Shown here: piece after piece, positions 14,368 to 21,152 of the stretch | How positions within the stretch are numbered: position 1 is the first letter of the stretch | Layout: every line of letters starts with the position of its first letter | IMG/VR virus record: IMGVR_UViG_3300036766_001044 | Span: 1 to 23,561 of that record | From: a virus | Strand: one strand, 5' to 3' | Length of the DNA: 23,561 nt | The notes under the pieces: generated by a model | Told to the model about the DNA's origin: nothing | Database searches by the model: none | What the model saw: only the letters and a program-made list of their open reading frames with translations | Made by a program: the position numbers and the translations under genes

Positions 14368-14769
14368 ATGGCTACTCCCAACACGTTGCCTATTTTTGTC
14401 AAAACGCCCGCGCTCGGCTCGGTGTTGATCTCGGCGGCGAATGCCAGCCGTACGGGAACGGGAACTATTTTGCAAGTCATCGCGGGGGCGGTGAACGGGA
14501 CGCGCATCAACAAGATTTTCATCAAGGCGCAAGGCAATACCACCGCGGGTATGGTGCGCTTATTTCTCAAGACCAATCTGGGTGATTATCACCTGTGGAA
14601 GGAAATCAAGGTGACTGCGATTACTGCTAGTGCTATCGTCCAGACCTTTAATTTTGATATTTTATTGCCTGGTGAAAATGCTCTGGTGCTTCCCACGGGT
14701 TGGTATCTGTATGCCAGCACGGAAAAGGCCGAGATATTCATTGTGCAAGCGCACGGAGGGGATTACTAA
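14368..14769 (+). CDS. Small beta-rich structural protein
   Basis: 133 aa with AGGAG before the ATG. Beta-type sequence: GSVLISAANASRTGTGTIL, RINKIFIKAQGNTTAGMVR, LPTGWYLYASTEKAEIFIV. The pattern resembles small phage structural proteins with a beta-sandwich, and the style is close to the 11318 product. The TAA overlaps the ATG of the next gene, so it is probably made together with the fibre protein. A virion surface or fibre-cap role is inferred. Confidence 0.55.
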   Translation: MATPNTLPIFVKTPALGSVLISAANASRTGTGTILQVIAGAVNGTRINKIFIKAQGNTTAGMVRLFLKTNLGDYHLWKEIKVTAITASAIVQTFNFDILLPGENALVLPTGWYLYASTEKAEIFIVQAHGGDY

Positions 14770-16424
14770 TGAGCGGCTTCAATCCTAATCCGTTCGCGTT
14801 CTGGTTTGGTGAAGGAAATCCGTTCGACCCGGCGACGCTTCCGACCGGCGTCGGCGCGAGTTACCCGGGGTTGGTGGTGACGAATGTGACCGATGGTACA
14901 CAGGTCAATTATTTGTTCTATGTCTTCGCCGCGGGTGCGATGTTAATCGGGATTGCAAGCGATGGGACATTCAATGTCTTCGACGCGCTTGGCGTGTTGC
15001 AGGTGGGTTTCAACGCGCTGGGACAGTTCCTGGCGGCTGGCGGTAATTGGATTCTTGACGCCACTGGTTTGACGATCACCGGTGTACAATTTATTGAAAA
15101 TCATACCGCAACAATAGGCGCATATGCCCGGCGTGCAAGGCGCGGCTTTCAGGAATTGTCCAGCAAGCCCGCCTATCTCATCGAATTTATCGATGATGCT
15201 GTGGCGGCAAATCTCATCACTATAAATGCAGACATCGAGACCGGCAGTCTGGCAACGGGATACTCGGCGTACACCAACTGGAGCGCGGACAACGTTCATC
15301 CGCACGCGGGGGTCTACTCTGCCAAAATTGAAATGAGCAACGCCAACGCACTCACTACAAACAAATACGCAGTGACGGCTGGCACTTCTTACCGCGTCAC
15401 GTATTGGGCGGATATGGATTTCAACGCGGGCGAGGTATTGACTGGGCAGGCGAAATGGTACAACGCGGTTCCCACACTTCTCAAGACCGACACCATCAAT
15501 GCCTCCAATGAAAAATATGGCTACCATCAGCGCCGGGTCACTCTGCTGGCTCCAGCAGGCGCAACTCAACTTGAACTGAACCTGTACCTATCCACAACGG
15601 GCGCGGCTGGGCATTACTGCTGGGTGGATGATCTGGTCGTCGAAGCCATCACGGAGTACGCCGCACTTCGCCTGAGCGACTCGGGTGTGGATTTGATGGA
15701 TGAGTTCGGCGTCATTGCATCTTTCAGCGCGGGAAAGATGGACGGGATCGCCACCAAAGCGCCAAGTGGCACAGGTGCTATCACTGCCACGGAAGCCTAC
15801 TGGCAATGGCATACGACGCGAAAAATCTTGTCGTTGTACGACGGTCAACGCGAGCGGGCGCTCTCTGCGATGGGTTGGTTGCCATACGCGTACCAGATTG
15901 GCGGTGGGCCGGCTGATGTATCTGCTTCAGGTACCAACCTGGCACTCAATGGCGGTGTGATGGCAACGCCAGTGAATCTCACTGCCAGCATGTTGCTGGA
16001 AAGCGTCTCGTGCTGGAATGGCGATACGTCCCTTGCGCGTGGGTGGAACTGGACGTTGTATGAGCAATATCTCAATAATGGCAATGCCGGTGAAAACACA
16101 CTGACGTGTGTCGCGTATGGCACGGCGGCGGAGGTGTTCACTCCGGGCGCGGCCAGTCTGCGGACGATTGACGCGGCGTCGAAGCCCGCCTATCTGCCGC
16201 CGGGCCTGTATTGGCTGTGTATTCAAAACACGAACACGTCGCGCACTTTTGGATTAGGCGGTGTGGGCGTGGGAACGATGGGGCTCAATACGTCGCAATA
16301 TAAAACGCTGGCGATCCCGCTCGGCGCTACGCTGGACTTTGTCGCGGCCACCTGGAGTACGGCAGGCAAGGTATATCTTGTTCGGTTGAATGGCCGTGTG
16401 TTCGGTCAAACCACATCGTTCTAA
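14769..16424 (+). CDS. Putative receptor-binding / tail fibre protein
   Basis: 551 aa from the ATG overlapping the previous TAA (the longer reading from 14700 lies inside that gene). Residues 1-115 are a glycine-rich beta-repeat region (IGIASDGTFNVFDALGVLQ, LTITGVQFIENH) as in fibre shafts. Residues about 150-305 resemble a jelly-roll carbohydrate-binding module: WSADNVHPHAGVYSAKIEM, YAVTAGTSYRVTYWADMDF, and CWVDDLVVEAI at its end. The C-terminal 200 residues are Asn-, Thr- and Gly-rich, with YLPPGLYWLCIQNTNTSRT. Last large gene of the operon, the usual place of the host-recognition protein. Glycan binding on the cell surface is inferred. Confidence 0.65.
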   Translation: MSGFNPNPFAFWFGEGNPFDPATLPTGVGASYPGLVVTNVTDGTQVNYLFYVFAAGAMLIGIASDGTFNVFDALGVLQVGFNALGQFLAAGGNWILDATGLTITGVQFIENHTATIGAYARRARRGFQELSSKPAYLIEFIDDAVAANLITINADIETGSLATGYSAYTNWSADNVHPHAGVYSAKIEMSNANALTTNKYAVTAGTSYRVTYWADMDFNAGEVLTGQAKWYNAVPTLLKTDTINASNEKYGYHQRRVTLLAPAGATQLELNLYLSTTGAAGHYCWVDDLVVEAITEYAALRLSDSGVDLMDEFGVIASFSAGKMDGIATKAPSGTGAITATEAYWQWHTTRKILSLYDGQRERALSAMGWLPYAYQIGGGPADVSASGTNLALNGGVMATPVNLTASMLLESVSCWNGDTSLARGWNWTLYEQYLNNGNAGENTLTCVAYGTAAEVFTPGAASLRTIDAASKPAYLPPGLYWLCIQNTNTSRTFGLGGVGVGTMGLNTSQYKTLAIPLGATLDFVAATWSTAGKVYLVRLNGRVFGQTTSF

Positions 16425-16447
16425 ACCTAAAGGATATGGAATACCTA
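16425..16447 (+). repeat. CCTAAAGGATA...TACCTA element, copy 2
   Basis: It differs from copy 1 at only a few of 23 positions (the core CCTAAAGGATA and the end TACCTA are identical). It lies directly after the fibre gene stop and 12 bp before the ATG at 16460; the following AAAGGAG is the ribosome-binding site. Confidence 0.6.
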
Positions 16448-16459
16448 AAGGAGTCTCGC

Positions 16460-16819
16460 ATGGAATATGAATTCAAAGACTTTCGTGTCATCCTGTCCGG
16501 CGACGAGCAGGTGGCGATAGCCACGATCCACGTCAAGCCATGGATCCCGGAAAACCCGGGCTACGACCTGGGTCAATTGACGTTGCGCGAGAAGGTTGTG
16601 GAGGTGGTCAAGTTTCCACAGCCGGAGAAGCGCGATGTGTTGCAGGAAATGATCCTGGGCCGGCATAAGAGCGGCTTGGTGGCCTACGTGGCCGGGTATC
16701 CCGAGCTGACGTCTCAAGATGTGATGAAAAAATATTGGGAGGACAAGCATCGCGACTTTATGGAGCGGGCGCGGCGCCGGGAACATAAGCAAATGCAAAA
16801 GGAGCTGGATCGCAGATAA
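16460..16819 (+). CDS. Hypothetical protein, end of virion operon
   Basis: 119 aa from the ATG preceded by AAAGGAG; an in-frame ATG at 16436 falls inside the repeated element and is not used here. The first half is beta-like (YEFKDFRVILSGDEQVAIA), the second half helical and strongly charged (KKYWEDKHRDFMERARRRE, then HKQMQKELDRR). Could be a tail-associated or assembly protein; no family recognised. A perfect hairpin follows the stop. Confidence 0.65.
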   Translation: MEYEFKDFRVILSGDEQVAIATIHVKPWIPENPGYDLGQLTLREKVVEVVKFPQPEKRDVLQEMILGRHKSGLVAYVAGYPELTSQDVMKKYWEDKHRDFMERARRREHKQMQKELDRR

Positions 16820-16822
16820 GCA

Positions 16823-16850
16823 AGTCTCCCACCTGGCCGGATGGGAGACT
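16823..16850 (+). terminator. Hairpin after the last virion-operon gene
   Basis: AGTCTCCCA (16823-16831) and TGGGAGACT (16842-16850) form a perfect 9-bp stem, three bases after the stop. No T run follows, so termination may rest on the next hairpin at 17082. Confidence 0.5.
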
Positions 16851-17081
16851 CATTGGTCGGCCTGGGTCGCCCGTCTCCGGGTACGTGCAGGTCAACGTTC
16901 GTTTTGATTGTAGCACTTGTATAGATGGTTGTCTATGTGTGGTTCTGCGCGTGAGGCGTCATCCGCCGACTGAGGGGGATGGCTCTTGATCGTGCCCTGG
17001 CTCGGCTCGTGGGCGGAGTCGCAAGCGGTCGAGAAGGCGGGAGCGGAAGCAGTCGGCGCTCTGGTCGGCGGTGAGCGAAAA

Positions 17082-17108
17082 CGCAAACGGAGTTTGCGCG
17101 AATTTTTT
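17082..17108 (+). terminator. Rho-independent terminator of the virion operon
   Basis: CGCAAAC, loop GGA, GTTTGCG (17082-17098), then CGAATTTTTT: a compact stem with a six-T run on the plus strand. It separates the plus-strand operon from the convergent cassette genes. The gap 16851-17165 holds no gene that I can support. Confidence 0.75.
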
Positions 17109-17165
17109 CCCCGGAAATAGGACAATCCCGTTGGATTATTGGCGGGGATTGTTGGTGGGCCGGCT

Positions 17166-17270
17166 GGCCAACGGCTGGCTTTAGCGGCGGCGCATTGTAA
17201 AGACACGCCCGCTAAAAACAACCTACTAAATCGGCGCGACTCGCGCCGTCCGCTGCAAGCATTGTTGGGC
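17166..17270 (-). repeat. attC: Integron attC site of cassette C
   Basis: Read on the minus strand: GCCCAAC (R'', 17270-17264), then GCTTGCAGCGGACGGCG. The right arm CGCCGCCGCTAAAGC is followed by GTTGGCC (R', 17172-17166). The inner arms pair (AGCGG/CCGCT, CGGCG/CGCCG) with an unpaired A between AGCGG and CGGCG. The loop carries an extra palindrome GGCGCGAGTCGCGCC. Length 105 nt. It contains the stop of the upstream cassette gene. Confidence 0.75.
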
Positions 17271-17468
17271 TTCTTCTTCGCTGATGATCCATTCACAACG
17301 AGGACAATACCCAACCCATGAGCGTTCTTCATCACGCTCTTCTGTTGCCACTTCGACATACTCACGCATTTCTAAAAATCCTTTATGACAATGCGGGCAA
17401 TTCGGTTTTGGCATTACGTACTTTTGCGGGTGATACACCACGCGAATTTTGTTATTTTTCTTTTGCAT
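17226..17468 (-). CDS. Cassette C: small double-CxxC zinc-ribbon-like protein
   Basis: 80 aa starting MQKKNNKIRVVYHPQKYVMP. It has NCPHCHKGF (CxxC) and, 27 residues on, GYCPRCEW (CxxC), enough for a zinc ribbon. The ATG at 17468 is 7 bp after the attC core of cassette B, the usual cassette start. A longer reading to 17579 would run back through that attC and is rejected. The C-terminus AQQCLQRTARVAPI is encoded by the attC arm. Function unknown; small zinc-ribbon proteins are common among cassette genes. Confidence 0.65.
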   Translation of the reverse strand: MQKKNNKIRVVYHPQKYVMPKPNCPHCHKGFLEMREYVEVATEERDEERSWVGYCPRCEWIISEEEAQQCLQRTARVAPI

Positions 17469-17475
17469 GATAGAA

Positions 17476-17569
17476 GCCCAACGGTTTGCGTAACCCGCAG
17501 AAACGGGTTGTGCAAGACCCTTCAATTTTGCCCCGACGTAGTTTCTGTTGGGTTCACGCTTTGTTCGGC
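17476..17569 (-). repeat. attC: Integron attC site of cassette B
   Basis: Minus strand: R'' GCCGAAC (17569-17563), spacer AAA, L'' GCGTGAACCC; later L' GGGTTACGC, spacer AAACC, R' GTTGGGC (17482-17476). L'' and L' pair perfectly except for one extrahelical G (GCGT-G-AACCC against GGGTT-ACGC). R'' and R' pair with a central mismatch. A separate hairpin (TTGC...GCAA) is formed in the loop part. Length 94 nt. This is the textbook attC arrangement. Confidence 0.75.
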
Positions 17570-17728
17570 GTCGCTCCATCCGAAGAAGCGAATACCTTTA
17601 TTCGTCCATCCGAAATCTTCGCCGTGATGTAATAACCAACTTTCAGCCTGCTCATAAGTTTCAAACATCGCTGGCTTCCCATCAAAACGCAAAAAATCTC
17701 GTAACCCAAAATCAATGATTGACCACAT
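17522..17728 (-). CDS. Cassette B: hypothetical protein
   Basis: 68 aa, MWSIIDFGLRDFLRFDGKPA..., with AAAGGATAG before the ATG, 21 bp after the R' core of cassette A. The middle (FETYEQAESWLLHHGEDFGWT, split by loops) looks like a small alpha/beta fold with aromatic residues. The C-terminus DAEQSVNPTETTSGQN is encoded by the left attC arm. No family recognised. Confidence 0.6.
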   Translation of the reverse strand: MWSIIDFGLRDFLRFDGKPAMFETYEQAESWLLHHGEDFGWTNKGIRFFGWSDAEQSVNPTETTSGQN

Positions 17729-17748
17729 AGTCTATCCTTTCACGAAAC

Positions 17749-17806
17749 GCCGAACGGCTGTTTTTAGCGGCGGTGTTCTTCCGTCCGCTGCAAAACTTTG
17801 TTAGCA
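17749..17806 (-). repeat. attC: Integron attC site of cassette A
   Basis: Minus strand: R'' TGCTAAC (17806-17800), L'' GTTTTGCAGCGGACGG, short loop, L' CCGCCGCTAAAAAC, R' GTTCGGC (17755-17749). The arms pair (AGCGG/CCGCT, CGG/CCG, GTTTT/AAAAC) with the unpaired A between AGCGG and CGG that is also present in the sites at 17166 and 18308. Length 58 nt, near the known minimum. Confidence 0.7.
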
Positions 17807-17988
17807 AGCGAGGAAGAACGCAACGACCGCAAGACCATAATAAAATCTTCGCGCGCATCACCCGTAAGCAGAGCCAAGAACTCTTTGCGCTCACTTTCGG
17901 ATGCGCGAAATTTTTTGATAAAGACAGGATCGGGAGCGGGCTTTCGACCTGCTCCTTTTCGTGAACCGCCGTGACTATTCACGCGCAT
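17764..17988 (-). CDS. Cassette A, second gene: small basic protein
   Basis: 74 aa from the ATG at 17988, which overlaps the end of the preceding gene by 14 nt. The N-terminus GGSRKGAGRKPAPDP is an AT-hook-like/GAGRK basic tail; then KFRASESERKEFLALLTG, REDFIMVLRSLRSS, a helical pair that could be a ribbon-helix-helix or a small antitoxin-like fold. The C-terminus SSLANKVLQRTEEHRR is encoded by attC. With the upstream gene it forms a two-gene cassette under one promoter, an arrangement common for toxin-antitoxin pairs in cassettes (inference, not shown by motifs). Confidence 0.55.
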   Translation of the reverse strand: MRVNSHGGSRKGAGRKPAPDPVFIKKFRASESERKEFLALLTGDAREDFIMVLRSLRSSSLANKVLQRTEEHRR

Positions 17989-18187
17989 TCTCAATGGCGT
18001 TTTCCAATAGAGATATAACAACCGATTTTTTTACAAATTTATTGTCACTATCAACCCATCGGCTACCAGATTCATTGGCGAGCATGTAAATGCTCTCAGC
18101 GCAATCGTTTACTGTGCCAGTTGAAATGTCGCCCCAATTCATGACATATTGGCTATCAATATTGTCTACGCAAAACTGATTGTTCAT
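17975..18187 (-). CDS. Cassette A, first gene: hypothetical protein
   Basis: 70 aa, MNNQFCVDNIDSQYVMNWGD..., acidic, ending in a helical KKSVVISLLENAIENARE. Ribosome-binding site AGGAG is 7 nt before the ATG. It has its own strong promoter and a palindromic operator-like site (18211-18267). It overlaps the next gene. AT-rich against the phage background. No family recognised. Confidence 0.6.
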   Translation of the reverse strand: MNNQFCVDNIDSQYVMNWGDISTGTVNDCAESIYMLANESGSRWVDSDNKFVKKSVVISLLENAIENARE

Positions 18188-18210
18188 TTCAAACTCCTGT
18201 TTTTTGAATT

Positions 18211-18267
18211 GCTAAACCGTATTGTTTAGCGTGAAAACAGTATACCGTAATCAAATAGAGTTGTCAA
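18211..18267 (-). promoter_or_regulatory. Cassette A promoter and operator-like palindrome
   Basis: Minus strand: TTGACA (18267-18262), 17-bp spacer, TATACT (18244-18239), an almost perfect sigma70 promoter. Just downstream of the start point is the perfect inverted repeat GCTAAAC-6-GTTTAGC (18211-18230), a likely repressor site or 5' hairpin. This promoter can also read through cassettes B and C. Confidence 0.75.
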
Positions 18268-18307
18268 GGTTTTTAGATCGCCAGTTTTCGAGCAACTTTG
18301 CTCCGCT

Positions 18308-18362
18308 TGCTAACATTGAGATTAGCGGCGGAGATCGTCCGTCCGCTGGTTGAGAGTTGGCC
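18308..18362 (-). repeat. attC: Integron attC-like site at the head of the right cluster
   Basis: Minus strand: GGCCAAC (18362-18356), AACCAGCGGACGG, short loop, CCGCCGCTAAT, GTTAGCA (18314-18308). The arm sequences CAGCGGACGG and CCGCCGCTAA are the same as in the sites at 17749 and 17166. Length 55 nt, marginally short. It marks the upstream boundary of cassette A. Its own cassette gene, if any, is not clear: 120 bp separate it from the end of the gene at 18482. Confidence 0.6.
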
Positions 18363-18439
18363 GCGTGGGAGGTCCGCGGCCTGGGGATTAGATGGCAGTT
18401 TTCATGCGTGACATGTGTACTGTTGCAATTCTGCAACAT

Positions 18440-18467
18440 CCTGGCGGCGGGATCGCCTGCCGCCAGG
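18440..18467 (-). terminator. Hairpin at the end of the 19943-18482 operon
   Basis: CCTGGCGGC (18440-18448) and GCCGCCAGG (18459-18467) form a perfect 9-bp stem 15 bp after the stop of the last operon gene. There is no T run. Two other short palindromes follow: GTTGCA/TGCAAC at about 18422-18437 and GGCCGCG/CGCGGCC at 18359-18383. Confidence 0.5.
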
Positions 18468-18481
18468 CGGGGCCGGCTGGC

Positions 18482-18943
18482 TTACGCTTTGCCGATGATC
18501 TTCTTGGCGTAGTCGTATTGCAATTCTGGATTTTCGCCCAGGTCTGATTTGCCTGGACGCTTGGCGATTTCCACGCGCACGGCGACGGGGGCGGGGAGTT
18601 TGGTCTCTCCGAGTTCGCACGCATCGACGGCGATGATCGTGGCGAGGACCTCCGGCCAGATGCGGACACCGCTTTTGGTGTAGCGTCCGCCGCGCAATTT
18701 GTAGGCGTGTTTGCTATTCTGAAAATCGTGCATGACGGTATCAGCGATAAAGGTCTCGGTCGGGCCGGCTGGCGCGGGAGCGGCGGCGGCCTGCTGTAGG
18801 CCGGTGCGGATGGCGGCGATGTCGGATTGGATGGCGTCAATGTCGGCGTACATGTCGGCCAACTCGCGGCGCATGACGTCGAGTAGGGACATCATGTCTG
18901 CGCGAAATTGTTCGGCGGGGGAAAGTGTGGACGGGGTGGTCAT
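18482..18943 (-). CDS. Coiled-coil hypothetical protein
   Basis: 153 aa from the ATG preceded by AGGAGA; the open frame extends upstream but without a ribosome-binding site. Residues 5-50 are a long helical, probably coiled-coil part (SPAEQFRADMMSLLDVMRR, ADMYADIDAIQSDIAAIRT), then an Ala/Pro linker, then a folded domain with KLRGGRYTKSGVRIWPEVL and PVAVRVEIAKRPGKSDLGE. An oligomerising, possibly nucleic-acid-binding protein; no family recognised. Last of a four-gene set. Confidence 0.65.
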   Translation of the reverse strand: MTTPSTLSPAEQFRADMMSLLDVMRRELADMYADIDAIQSDIAAIRTGLQQAAAAPAPAGPTETFIADTVMHDFQNSKHAYKLRGGRYTKSGVRIWPEVLATIIAVDACELGETKLPAPVAVRVEIAKRPGKSDLGENPELQYDYAKKIIGKA

Positions 18944-18995
18944 GGAAAAATCTCCTGCCCGATATTTTTGGCCCTCGGGCGGGGGCGCGGATGAA

Positions 18996-19295
18996 TTAGA
19001 GACTGAATTGTTTTTGGATCTCTGCCGTGTACTTGGCGGGGGAAAATTCCTTGATAGGTGTTGGGCGCATGAAATAACGCTCGCTGACCTGCAAGCAGGT
19101 GTCATAAATTGCACCTGTTAGGCCGTGCGTGATGCACTCGCCAACCACAAAGGCGTTGTCCTTCATAGTGAGCGGCGGGACGCATTCGAGAAAATAATAG
19201 TAATCGGCCAGGCTGATTTCCGTCCAGCCACGTGCTACTAACTGCGCGCTGGTGCTGGTTTTGAGTTCATCGTAGTATTTCAAAATCTCGTCCAT
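18996..19295 (-). CDS. Hypothetical protein
   Basis: 99 aa, MDEILKYYDELKTSTSAQLV..., with helical start, a Tyr-rich part (LADYYYFLECVPPLT) and a short C-terminal helical segment. It begins 4 bp after the previous gene's stop (19300) and is followed 52 bp later by the coiled-coil gene, so it belongs to the same operon. Unknown function. Confidence 0.6.
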   Translation of the reverse strand: MDEILKYYDELKTSTSAQLVARGWTEISLADYYYFLECVPPLTMKDNAFVVGECITHGLTGAIYDTCLQVSERYFMRPTPIKEFSPAKYTAEIQKQFSL

Positions 19296-19299
19296 GATG

Positions 19300-19590
19300 T
19301 TACCAATCCTGATCTTGATCTACTGTCTCGCGCTGGTCTGCGAGTTGCATCGCCATCTGCCAATCGAGCGGCAGAGCAATCGGCGCGGCTTTGTACAGGG
19401 TGGCGGTGTAATCGCCGTGTCCGCGGTGGCTGATATAGTAGCCTGCGCGTTTGAGTGGGTTGAGTGCGGCGGCGAGGGCGAGCGTGCCGGAACCGATATG
19501 TCGCGTGATGCCGGTCTGTGCATTGTACGACCAGTAGCAATCGTCGAAACAATCTGCGCACCAGGCGCGACTAAACTCGATGCGGGTCAT
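19300..19590 (-). CDS. Hypothetical protein with N-terminal CxxC
   Basis: 96 aa, MTRIEFSRAWCADCFDDCYW...; three cysteines in eight residues (CADCFDDC) suggest a metal site. The later part is alpha/beta (LALAAALNPLKRAGYYIS, YTATLYKAAPIALPLDWQM). Its ATG overlaps the TGA of the gene before it (ATGA), indicating coupled translation. Unknown family. Confidence 0.6.
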   Translation of the reverse strand: MTRIEFSRAWCADCFDDCYWSYNAQTGITRHIGSGTLALAAALNPLKRAGYYISHRGHGDYTATLYKAAPIALPLDWQMAMQLADQRETVDQDQDW

Positions 19591-19943
19591 GACTGCACCT
19601 CCGCGAATTCAACCCAGGTGGGGACGGTCGCCGCTGGCGGTCTGCCGAACATTTCGACAACCTGGCTACCCTGCGCAAGCCAGACGCACAGGATGGACGC
19701 AAACGGCACAGTTAGGTTGTAGCGACCTGGTACGCGGACCTCGGCGGTACGGGTCGCGCCGTTGGCGGAGTTGATCTCTACCACTACCTGGGCGGCGTTG
19801 TGGATGATCTGCGCCATGAGTCGGAGGCGGTCGTCAATATATGGGGCCGTGATGATCTGCGCGCGTGACCGATCGGACGGTGTGCAATTGCGGCAGGGCC
19901 GGGCGTAGCATTCACTGGTTGCAATCTCTTCACATTGTTTCAT
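19587..19943 (-). CDS. Hypothetical cysteine-containing protein
   Basis: 118 aa. The ATG at 19943 follows AAAAAAGGAGAATAGTC, a strong Shine-Dalgarno whose GGAGAATAGTCA is shared with the leader of the gene at 1206. The N-terminus has CEEIATSECYARPCRNC, a four-cysteine cluster that could bind metal. The rest is beta-type (AQVVVEINSANGATRTAEV, YNLTVPFASILCVWLAQGS). First gene of the four-gene set. Function unknown. Confidence 0.6.
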   Translation of the reverse strand: MKQCEEIATSECYARPCRNCTPSDRSRAQIITAPYIDDRLRLMAQIIHNAAQVVVEINSANGATRTAEVRVPGRYNLTVPFASILCVWLAQGSQVVEMFGRPPAATVPTWVEFAEVQS

Positions 19944-20091
19944 GACTATTCTCCTTTTTTGGTACCCGCGAAACGCTCGCGGGTTAGATGGTGTGTGACT
20001 TGCAAAACCTTTGCTCTTCAAACCGGGACCGGGTGGGCGGGCGACAACCTAAACCACTTGAGACGCGTTCAGTCCGTGGAGAGTCTCTACC

Positions 20092-20129
20092 GCGTGTGGC
20101 TGGCGGGCAACCCCGCCCAAGCCACACGC
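20092..20129. other. Strong hairpin downstream of the SLOG gene
   Basis: GCGTGTGGCT (20092-20101) and AGCCACACGC (20120-20129) with inner GGGC/GCCC form a stable hairpin just past the SLOG stop. No T run on the minus strand, so it is an mRNA-end or pause structure rather than a clear terminator. The gap 19944-20138 otherwise shows no gene. Confidence 0.45.
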
Positions 20130-20138
20130 CCCCCCGAC

Positions 20139-20699
20139 CTAGAGCAGGGCCGGCTGATGCGGGGGCGCAAACAACCAAAACGACTGACCGAGCCAGGAGA
20201 CGAGGCGCGCCGGAACTGCGAGCAATGGAGGCAAGCCGCCCATGCCAGCGCAGGAGACCAGCACCGGGATGCCCTGCCGCAACGCGTGGCGGGCGACTTT
20301 GAGTGAGCCGATGCCAGGCTGGAAAAACACGGCCGCGCCGCAACCCACCAGGGCCGCGACCGAGCGAGCCATGAGCCGAGCGACCAGGGGGATGGAGAGT
20401 GGACCGCCAGCGAGCCAAGAGACAGGATGCCCGCACAACTGCACAGCCTGAACTGCCGAGCCTGGGAAAGAGCCTGCGCCAGATTGAGCAAATGCGGCGA
20501 ACACATGAACGCAAGAACCAAAAGCCGCGGATTGAAAACTGATTTGATCTGCGCCAGTGGCACAGCCAGCATGAAGCACAAAGCCGGAATTGAGCAATGA
20601 GCCGGTGAACTGGACGCAAGCCTGCCCAGCGGGTGACGAATGAACCAGCGAGCGTGAGCCGCCGACGAGAACGGAAGAATTAGAGGGGATGGAGAACAT
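20139..20699 (-). CDS. SLOG-domain (DprA/LOG-like) protein
   Basis: 186 aa from MFSIPSNSS; the frame is open to 20852 but the upstream part has no start signal. It has the Rossmann-like nucleotide-binding pattern of the SMF/DprA-LOG superfamily: VLVGGSRSL at the first strand, VLHAGCATGADQISFQ as the glycine-rich loop, LCGHPVSWLAGGP in the middle, and LRQGIPVLVSCAG near the end. Such proteins bind nucleotides, nucleotide-derived signals or single-stranded DNA. In phages they occur as recombination mediators or as parts of conflict systems. Which applies here is not visible. An isolated domain with no fused effector. Confidence 0.65.
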   Translation of the reverse strand: MFSIPSNSSVLVGGSRSLVHSSPAGQACVQFTGSLLNSGFVLHAGCATGADQISFQSAAFGSCVHVFAAFAQSGAGSFPGSAVQAVQLCGHPVSWLAGGPLSIPLVARLMARSVAALVGCGAAVFFQPGIGSLKVARHALRQGIPVLVSCAGMGGLPPLLAVPARLVSWLGQSFWLFAPPHQPALL

Positions 20700-21152
20700 G
20701 GCTATTTGACCTTGATATTGGTTTCGAGATATTTGGGTGTGGCTGATTTTGATGACCAATTGCAATGCTTGAAGCAATGGCGGGATGACGAATAACTGCC
20801 CACATAACCATATTGCAAAGCCGCCAAACCGACCTGGCGAAAGAGCGACCAAAAAACGAGATTGAACTGAACTGAACCGGGATTATAAAAACACATGGCA
20901 ACCTGACCTTTTGGAATGGATTGAACTATGCCCCAATGATACTTGATTTATATAAATAAAGCAAGGGTGAGAAGATGAGGAGAAGATTAGAAAAACAGCG
21001 ACCCACCCAGCCCGACGCGAGACGCGCAAACCCGACGCGGCCCCCAGACGGAGACCGGAGCCGCCTGCCCGATGGGTGGTTTGAATGGATGGATAGAAAC
21101 ATGCCCCGATTATGGTGGGGTAGTGGGTGAGGGCTGGCCGTGCAAGTGTGCG

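Noticed and set aside
19984-20619. 211-codon minus-strand frame and several plus-strand frames over 19935-20450
   Set aside because: Compositions are Arg/Pro/Trp-rich and they overlap the SLOG-domain frame, which has recognisable motifs.
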